Assembly (NCBI GenBank): GCA_905250885.1
Contig: CAJNOQ010002648.1
Span: forward strand, 1-23,276
Direction: 5' to 3'
From: Didymodactylos carnosus
Lineage: Eukaryota > Rotifera > Eurotatoria > Philodinida > Philodinidae
Length of the DNA stretch: 23,276 nt
This document shows, piece by piece, positions 17,678 to 23,276 of the stretch; position 1 is the stretch's first letter; the number at the start of each line of letters is the position of its first letter. A model generated the notes under the pieces. The model did no database searches. It saw only the letters and a program-made list of their open reading frames with translations, and was not told the origin of the DNA. The position numbers and the translations under genes are program-made.

Positions 17678-18763
17678 CTAATTTTTAATTACTTGAAGTC
17701 TACAATTTTTTTTCATTTGTTTTGTATGTCCACTACCAGAATTCCATTGATAATAATGTGCACAATGAGTATTATTACTGTCATTTGCATCTTTGCCACT
17801 ACACAATGCATAAAAATCATTCGTGCGTATGTCTCTCAATGAAACAGTAACGCCGTGATGATCACCTCTGTTGTCCTTTTTTTTTCTTCCTATGAATGTT
17901 AATTTTGATTGAAAATGTTCGCAATGTAATATAACAAACGTGTCTTTTAGAAAAACAATTGAATATAGAAAAAAATTAAACGTATAATTCATATTTCGTA
18001 TCGTTAATGTTAAATATCGAAATGAGATATTGAAAAGATTTAAACGAAAATTTGTTGGTATGAATGATTGTACAATAGAGATATACCAATGAATTTGAAA
18101 TGGCAGCGTAAGGGCAGTAAATGATAAAGATACTATAATTAATAGAACACTTATATGAATTCGTCTCCCTAAATTATTTTTTAAACGATAACGTAATTTA
18201 CGTATACTAATTAAACTAAGCATAAAAATTAACATTGATGGTATTACATAAACAATACATATTTCAATCGAGCCAATTATTTGATACGTTCGAGAATAGA
18301 CTAGTAAACATTTTGGTATATGATAGCCAATCATAAGAAGACTGATGGGTACAAGTGCAGCTAGAAACACAATTATGAAAATAATGATATAAGCATGTTC
18401 ACGCTTAAATCGTTTGCGTATTAACAAGGGTTTTGCTATTGATAGATAACGTTCAATTGCTATAAATAATATCAACCATGAATTAATAGATGAGCCAACA
18501 ATATCGATGTAAACATGTAGACCACATACAAAACGGCTACCCGTTACCACAAATCCAATTAATAATCGATGGTTTAACCATTGCATCATAACTGGACCAC
18601 CCAGTATGATGATGTTTACTAACGATAGAGAGACCATAAATATACTAACAGGATAACGACACATACGCCTATTCATAAATGAGATTAAACTAAGGCAATG
18701 CGTTGGAATACCTGAAATTAATAATACGTTCAAAACTTTAAATACATTATGATAAAATATCAT
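17678..18763 (-). CDS. Rhodopsin-like G-protein-coupled receptor, 361 aa
   Basis: A single open exon codes a class A receptor with seven membrane helices at about residues 8-30, 37-60, 78-108, 123-146, 165-188, 202-224 and 248-272. Seen motifs: Cys80 at the top of helix 3 with Cys152 in loop 2 (disulfide), E-R-Y at 104-106 for G-protein coupling, Pro175 in helix 5, Pro221 in helix 6, and N-F-F-L-Y at 263-267 in place of NPxxY. Departures from the family: no GN pair in helix 1, Asn for the usual Asp in helix 2 (LSLVN), no Trp in helix 4 or before Pro221. These resemble rotifer peptide-type (FMRFamide-receptor-like) GPCRs; the ligand is unknown. The N-terminus is only a few residues, so an upstream exon may be missing. 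No in-frame ATG lies upstream before a stop. Confidence 0.85.
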   Translation of the reverse strand: MIFYHNVFKVLNVLLISGIPTHCLSLISFMNRRMCRYPVSIFMVSLSLVNIIILGGPVMMQWLNHRLLIGFVVTGSRFVCGLHVYIDIVGSSINSWLILFIAIERYLSIAKPLLIRKRFKREHAYIIIFIIVFLAALVPISLLMIGYHIPKCLLVYSRTYQIIGSIEICIVYVIPSMLIFMLSLISIRKLRYRLKNNLGRRIHISVLLIIVSLSFTALTLPFQIHWYISIVQSFIPTNFRLNLFNISFRYLTLTIRNMNYTFNFFLYSIVFLKDTFVILHCEHFQSKLTFIGRKKKDNRGDHHGVTVSLRDIRTNDFYALCSGKDANDSNNTHCAHYYQWNSGSGHTKQMKKNCRLQVIKN

Positions 18764-18894
18764 TCGGATTTTTTGCCCTATTTTGAAATCTCCATAAAAC
18801 CTTCAGTTTTTTTACATGAAGAATTGATTCTAGCGTAGTTCAATAGAGAACATTGAGGGGGGGGGGAGCGTCCCCCATTTCGATTTTTCTTTAA

Positions 18895-19107
18895 CGTTCT
18901 CAGTTTGTGGAGGACACTTCGAAGTATATGTACTGAAGTTTTTTCGGCTTACTGACATTATTTGGCAGAGAGAAAAATTAATTACTTAAAAAAAATATTA
19001 TTAAATTTTTGAACAAGGGATTATTATTAAAAAAATTTCTGCCCATCCTTCATTCACCACAAAAGCTTGGTTCTAGATCGATAGAGAAATGTGTGGAGAA
19101 TATTTAT
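18895..19107 (+). repeat. Dispersed repeat copy R1 (forward)
   Basis: R1 shares TTTGTGGAGGACACTTCGAA, CGGCTTACTGACATTATTTG and ATCGATAGAGAAATGTGT with R3 at 22636-22845, and its first 120 bases with the inverted copy R2 at 19339-19450. A G10 run and a short GC hairpin (GGGGGAGCGTCCCCC) lie just upstream. Confidence 0.8.
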
Positions 19108-19338
19108 TACAAGAAAATATGCAAGAATTTTTGTTCTTTCCTTCCTGGTATTGACTAATTAGTACTAATTAACGTTAAGTTAGCCTACTCTACTAGCATA
19201 AAGTCTTATTTGTAGAATAGTAACGCAGCGAAAAAATTCAAACAATAGGACATCTGACAGAGAATTTCACGGCCTACAATATGGACTACCTTAAACATTT
19301 TAGAATTCGTTTTTGGTCTCTCCGTAAGTCTGGTAAGT

Positions 19339-19499
19339 CGAAAATTTAACAACATTGTTTAAGTAATTAATTTTTTTTCAGCCAAATAATTCCAGTAAGC
19401 CGAAACTTGCAAACATATGCTTCGAAGTGTCCTCTACAAACCGGAAAGACTTGAGGAGAAAATTCAAAACTTGAAAATAGTTATTAGCTCAGCAAACAT
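19339..19499 (-). repeat. Dispersed repeat copy R2 (inverted)
   Basis: Read on the minus strand it gives TTTGCTGAGC, then TTTGTAGAGGACACTTCGAA and CGGCTTACTGGAATTATTTG. R1 and R2 face each other around about 230 bases, making a fold-back. The TTTGCTGAGC part is shared with R3 but not with R1, so R2 reaches to 19499, exactly where the 3' end of element D begins. Confidence 0.8.
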
Positions 19500-19517
19500 T
19501 TTATCATGATATAAGCT

Positions 19518-19523
19518 TTATTT
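19518..19523 (-). terminator. Poly(A) signal of element D
   Basis: AATAAA on the minus strand, about 230 bases after the ORF2 stop and 20 bases before the boundary with repeat R2. Confidence 0.45.
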
Positions 19524-19750
19524 AATAAATATGATGTGGTGTACAAATAAAAAAATGAAACAGAACAGAACAAGAAGAAAGAGGCGAACCCATTATATCC
19601 TTTTGTTTTGTCAATGTTACATTGTACAAAAAATAAAAAAAACGAAAAGAGGGAAAAGGTGCATTTGAAAGCGAAGAAACGAACTATGAAGAAAAGCAGG
19701 TGCATGAGAGACTGACGGTATGTCTAAAACAGAAGTGAGATAAGTAGTAT

Positions 19751-20413
19751 TCAGAAACGTAGGGTAATTTTGATATACTGTACGATTGTTTTATGTAGCT
19801 GGATAATTGTGAGGTCATCAATGTTTTCTAGTTTTTCTGATAGAAAAATGTGTTTAAGTGTGAAGGATAATCCAGGTGCTATATTATGCCAGTCATTTTT
19901 GAACTTAGATCGCAAATGGCGATAGTGTGAACATTCCAGAAGAAAATGTTTGACTGTTTCTACTTTGCTGCATGCGCAATACTGATTATTTACTAAGTGC
20001 CTAATATGCAAATCAAAATTCAATCGAGAAAATTCAACACGCATTTGATTAAAAAGCATTTCATGCTTTCGGTCAACGTGTTTGAATCGTGACCATTTGT
20101 AATGTAGGTGCAGAAAATCATGTATCTTTGAACGAAAGCGAGATAATTTAATAGTTTGATACAATTCAACAGGTAACTCATTCCACTGCCTAACCACCCA
20201 AGGAAAGAATGTGGATTTGAATTTTTCTGTCCGAGTATGAAAAATGTGAAGTTGGCCGTTAATCCGAGACCTCAGTGTCATAGCAACAGTGGGATAATTT
20301 GGTATCCTTTGAAAAAGGAACGATGGTGAGAGCTCTCTTTTTATTTTAAATAATAATAAAATTTTAGTCATGGCATATAAAGTTTCAATAGGAGTCCATT
20401 CAAGAATTCTCAA
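19751..20413 (-). pseudogene. C-terminal domain of element D ORF2
   Basis: A long open frame of 220 codons continues ORF2. It has 'ESPMRILEW'-type thumb end residues, 'RSRINGQLHIFHTRTEKFKS', 'FFPWVVRQWNELP' (a block found near the end of many Jockey/CR1-like and related ORF2 proteins) and a closing Cys/His motif 'CACSKVETVKHFLLECSHY'. It ends at TAA near 19751. The frame is open throughout, so decay of D is concentrated upstream. It may be the most recently inserted retrotransposon of the window. Confidence 0.8.
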
Positions 20414-20438
20414 TACTATTTCTCTTGTGTACTATCTC

Positions 20439-22138
20439 TCAAACGTGCTGAATAACGTTTGTTGTTCGATGCAAATCTTTCAAGCAAGCATAAACTGTGT
20501 CCGAATAGGTTATTACTGGCATAGCATAAGGTTTAAAAATTTGATCGAGACTGGATGTACTCAAAATATGTTTGTTTCTTCGCATTAGGTAGAGAATGTA
20601 GTTACAGTTTTTGCATATTTCTTTAAACATGCAGTGACCAGTCAAGAAGTTTTGCTAGATGCACTCCCAGATGTTTGTGATTATCAACAAACTTTAAAGT
20701 AAAAGCACTATGAAGCAACTGTGGCATAACTTTTTCTTTGCCAAACTGCATAGCTACGCATTTTCTCAGATTTAAAGATAATTGTCAAAAGTCAGACCAC
20801 CGCTGCAATCTCACCAGGCCGCATTGATTATGTTTGAGACAGAAATCATGTCATTAGAGTGGTGATACAGCGAAGTATCATCTGCAAATAGTATTGTTTG
20901 AGATTGCACGTTTAAAACTATATCATCTACAAACAGAAGGAAGAAAAGAGGCACCAGAATGGATCCTTGGGGAACTTCTCTGTTTATTCTCAAAGCTGTA
21001 GATCTTTGTCCATTCACAACTGTTACACACTGCCTATTCGTCAAGTAGCTTGAAAATCACTTTAATAAGGCATCTGACATTCCCTTTTTCTGTAACTGGT
21101 AGAGTAATCCAGGGTGCCACACTTTGTCAAATGCTTTTGAGTAGCCGAGGAAAACAGCAAGTGTGAAATTGCCGTTGTCTAAGTTTTGACTTATTTCATG
21201 CACTAAATCAATCAGTTGGTTTACTGTTGAGTCGCCCTGGACAAAGTCAGACAGAGAAGGAGTTAATAACTTATTTTTCTTGACATGTTCGTACACTTTA
21301 TTGAACACTAAGCGCTCTAAAACTTTTGAGATTGCCAGGAGCAAACTAATTGGTCTATAGTTAGTTGGCAAACTATTGCCATCGTCTTTAAAAAGCGGAT
21401 GTATGACTCCCATCTTCCACTTCTCTGGAAAAGTACCATTTGACAGAGAGAAATTACAAATGTGTGTAAAGTCATCCGCGATAATTGGACCCGCTTCTCG
21501 TAATATTCTTGATGTAATGTTTTAGCTTGTTGCTTTATTTGGATTGACTCTACTTAAGCACTATTCAACTTCACCCATTGATATGGTGAATAAATGTAGA
21601 GTATGCACGTTCGAGAGCAAAGTATTGGGCGGAATTATTCTATTATAGTCGATGTCAGTCATACTAGAAATGTTTGTAAAATGTTTATTTAAGATATTGA
21701 CTTTTTGAATGTCGTTAAAGCGCTCAAGCCCATTCTCATCTTTCAAAACTGCACTATTAGTGGAACATGATCGTTTAACGAGTGATTTTACAAGTTTCCA
21801 TCACGATTTACTTGATGCATTTGTTTTTCTGATTCGTTCAAAATATTTTTCTTTCTCATTCATACATTCTTCTCAAAATCGCTACACGCTGTCGGATATT
21901 TTTCTCGAAGAGAAGAAGAAGAGTTGTTTCTTAACTTTCTGAATAAGCGGGTTTTTCTTCGATATAAAACACGCAATCCCTGTGTAAACCATGGCTGATC
22001 ATTTGATGACAGACAAACTGTTTTAGATGGAATGCATTTTTCTACTGGTTTCATGATTGACATTTCCAAAATGCTAACTTTTTGATTGATGCACATGGAG
22101 TTATAGAACATAATGGTAACTGTATCAAGTAACTGCAT
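20439..22138 (-). pseudogene. Reverse transcriptase region of element D ORF2
   Basis: The linker shows 'SNDQPWFTQGLRVLYRRKTR'. RT fingers show 'PEKWKMGVIHPLFKDDG' and 'NYRPISLLLAISKVLERLVF'. Motif A is 'AVFLGYSKAFDKVWH', where the catalytic Asp of 'FLDxSKAFD' is Gly (GGC at 21144-21146). Motif B is 'REVPQGSILVPLFFLLFVDD', and motif C 'LFADDTSLY' (20878-20889) is intact. The thumb shows 'FVDNHKHLGVHLAKLLDW'. Stops break it: TGA at 21801, 21057 and 20785 each stand where Trp is expected, and a TAA lies near 21523. The protein would copy RNA at a nicked target site, but this copy cannot. The Trp reading is inferred from neighbouring family motifs. Confidence 0.85.
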
Positions 22139-22145
22139 TAGAGTG

Positions 22146-22200
22146 TAGCGGAAAAAGTCCCAAAATAGCGGAAAAAGTCCGAAGTAGCTGGAAAAGTCCC
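22146..22200. repeat. Tandem repeat, about 20-bp unit, three copies
   Basis: TAGCGGAAAAAGTCC starts at 22146 and 22166, with a variant TAGCTGGAAAAGTCC at 22185. It begins only a few bases from the truncated 5' end of element D. Confidence 0.8.
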
Positions 22201-22257
22201 AAAAGCTACTTGGAACTTTTTAAATTTTTTTTGTTTTTTTGATTTTATTATTTAACC

Positions 22258-22556
22258 CTGCGGCTAGTTTCGCCCGAACTAAGCATTTTGAAGCAAAACT
22301 CTGAGTGCAAACGTTGTTCAAAATCGACTTTTGGAGTTCCTAACGAGAGCTTTTATTAAAATTTTCTGTTTTTGACTTTTAAATTAAATTTTACGGTTTT
22401 TAAAATTTTAAAATTTTGTATTTTTCAATTTAAAAATTAAAAACAGAAAATTTAAAAAACAGCTCTCGTTATGGACTCCAAAATTCGATTCTGAACAACG
22501 TTTGCACTCAGAGTTTTGCTTCAAAATGCTCGCAGAACTAGCCGAAACTAGTCGTA
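22258..22556. repeat. Fold-back repeat, about 120-bp arms
   Basis: The arms 22258-22380 and 22431-22556 are inverted copies. Both contain CATTTTGAAGCAAAACTCTG and GTGCAAACGTTGTTCA, then AACGAGAGCT and TTTTCTGTTTTT. The spacer is almost pure A/T. There is no coding frame. Confidence 0.88.
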
Positions 22557-22572
22557 AGGTGAGGTGAAAAAA

Positions 22573-22845
22573 TCTTTGCTGAGCCAAAAACCAGCGATAT
22601 TTTCAAGCTTTCGTATTTTATATTCAAGCCTTCCCGGTTTGTAGAGGACGCTTTGAAGTATATGTCCTGACGCTTTCTCAGCTTACTGACATTATTTGGC
22701 TCAGGAAAAAATTAATAACTGAAAGAAATTATGTTAAGTATTTGAGTATGAGGCTGTTATTAAAAAATTTCGTATCCATTCTACATTTATCACAAAAACA
22801 TAGTTTTTATCCAGATCGGTAGAGAAATGTGTATTATAGAAGTGT
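22573..22845 (+). repeat. Dispersed repeat copy R3 (forward)
   Basis: R3 starts TTTGCTGAGCC and contains CGGTTTGTAGAGGACGCTTT, CAGCTTACTGACATTATTTG and ATCGGTAGAGAAATGTGT. It matches R2 over its first part and R1 over its last part, so it is the most complete copy. It follows directly on the palindrome 22258-22556. Confidence 0.8.
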
Positions 22846-23276
22846 TTAGTATATCTTGTGTACTTCAAACTGACATAGAAAACGGAGAGGTGTACATTCT
22901 AGTTAGTTTTACTTTAATCTGTCAAGTTGACAGAATATAGAGTAATTTCATAGAGAGTGCAGTGAACATTTGAATCAGAAGTAAAAAAAATTTCAAACTT
23001 AGAAGCAATATCTATCGTATATCTAATATATCAATGTCATATTGTTCTTTTCCGTTCTCTTCTTCTATTTCTGGAAAAAAATCTCTGGTTCACTCTCTAT
23101 CGTTTCTTACTTTTGTTTTTTCGTTTCTGTGAAGAAATCTATCATACACAGAAAGCGTTTAAGAGCCATTGCACATAAGCCACGACCGACGTTCTTCAAT
23201 CGATATTCTCGAAACTTTTCCAAAGTAGGGGGCTTTTGTAGACCAAACATTTAAAGGAATTTTGGTAAAAGGCGCA
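22846..23276. other. No recognisable gene
   Basis: A 70-codon + frame at 23042-23254 ('KRLRAIAHKPRPTFFNRYSR') is not recognised and begins in a T-rich tract. I see nothing else that I can support before the window ends. Confidence 0.3.

Larger units (their letters stand above)
19500..22138 (-). mobile_element. 5'-truncated non-LTR retrotransposon D with reverse transcriptase
   Basis: The minus strand carries, in order, the pre-RT linker (22138-21561), reverse transcriptase (21540-20811), thumb (20780-20439), C-terminal domain with Cys/His motif (20413-19751) and a 3' UTR with AATAAA at 19518-19523. The endonuclease and ORF1 are missing, as expected for a copy truncated during target-primed reverse transcription. 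It sits between repeat R2 and a tandem repeat at 22146. No clean poly(A) tail or target duplication is visible. Confidence 0.85.

Noticed and set aside
17403..17842. Plus-strand frames of 92 and 93 codons
   Set aside because: They run antisense to the 3' part of the GPCR gene and through its A/T-rich flank, with no family resemblance.
19484..19705. Minus-strand Phe-rich 73-codon frame
   Set aside because: It falls in the 3' UTR of retrotransposon D and is built from T-rich low-complexity sequence.
20785..21803. TGA read as Trp (altered genetic code)
   Set aside because: TGG is used for Trp in the same fragment and TGA ends other frames here, such as the calcium-sensor ORF; point mutation is simpler.
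1..23276. CRISPR array, operons, ribosome binding sites
   Set aside because: Introns, TATA boxes, poly(A) signals and non-LTR elements show a eukaryotic genome; no regular short repeat-spacer array exists.

Overview
This window looks like AT-rich nuclear DNA from a small invertebrate, most likely a bdelloid rotifer. That is an inference from four things: introns of about 60-70 bp in two separate genes; a peptide-receptor-like GPCR and a MULE-type transposase of the style seen in rotifer gene sets; a degenerate copy of a domain (motif 'ITLIWNDKNIDG', then 'KEKICLITSG') that I associate from memory with large bdelloid protein families; and a dense litter of decayed transposons. There are no prokaryotic features. 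Almost everything is broken, so the window reads as an accessory, transposon-rich (possibly subtelomeric) region, not a conserved gene-rich one.

Layout. 1-950: a TATA box and a small unknown ORF. 981-1180: a 49-bp minisatellite. 1200-3130: a decayed non-LTR retrotransposon on + ('A': gag-like ORF1, AP endonuclease, linker). About 3140-5134: a decayed MULE-type transposase on + with a recognisable 65-bp intron. 5458-6275: an unknown minus-strand ORF and a remnant with RanBP2-like zinc fingers. 6436-6712: a fold-back repeat. 7378-7447: a tRNA-like sequence. 7480-9900: a second non-LTR element on minus ('B'), related to A, with ORF1 and an endonuclease remnant. 10018-10603: a large near-palindrome. 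11018-11651: a TATA box and a truncated three-exon neuronal-calcium-sensor gene. 11690-12400: an SGNH-esterase ORF followed by what may be the start of an endonuclease. 12700-13432: a minus-strand coding exon split by a hAT-type MITE (12948-13383). 13497-14200: the degenerate bdelloid-style domain gene. 14321-14950: another large fold-back. 15504-15749: a small basic ORF with a second hAT-type MITE (15756-16038) inserted at its start codon. 16300-17400: a non-LTR ORF2 C-terminal remnant ('C', minus). 17678-18763: an intact single-exon GPCR (minus). 18895-19499 and 22573-22845: three copies of a roughly 200-bp repeat, two of them facing each other. About 19500-22138: a 5'-truncated non-LTR ORF2 with reverse transcriptase (minus, 'D'). 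22146-22556: a short tandem repeat and a further palindrome.

The only plainly intact protein gene is the GPCR. The calcium-sensor gene splices to an open frame but is short and has lost EF-hand 3. I see no operon-like cooperation. The unifying theme is repeated insertion, inversion and decay: at least four non-LTR fragments, one MULE, two hAT MITEs and four or more fold-back structures in 23 kb. I did not find a convincing new multi-gene system. The most unusual signal is the density of long inverted repeats, which could give hairpin RNAs if transcribed.
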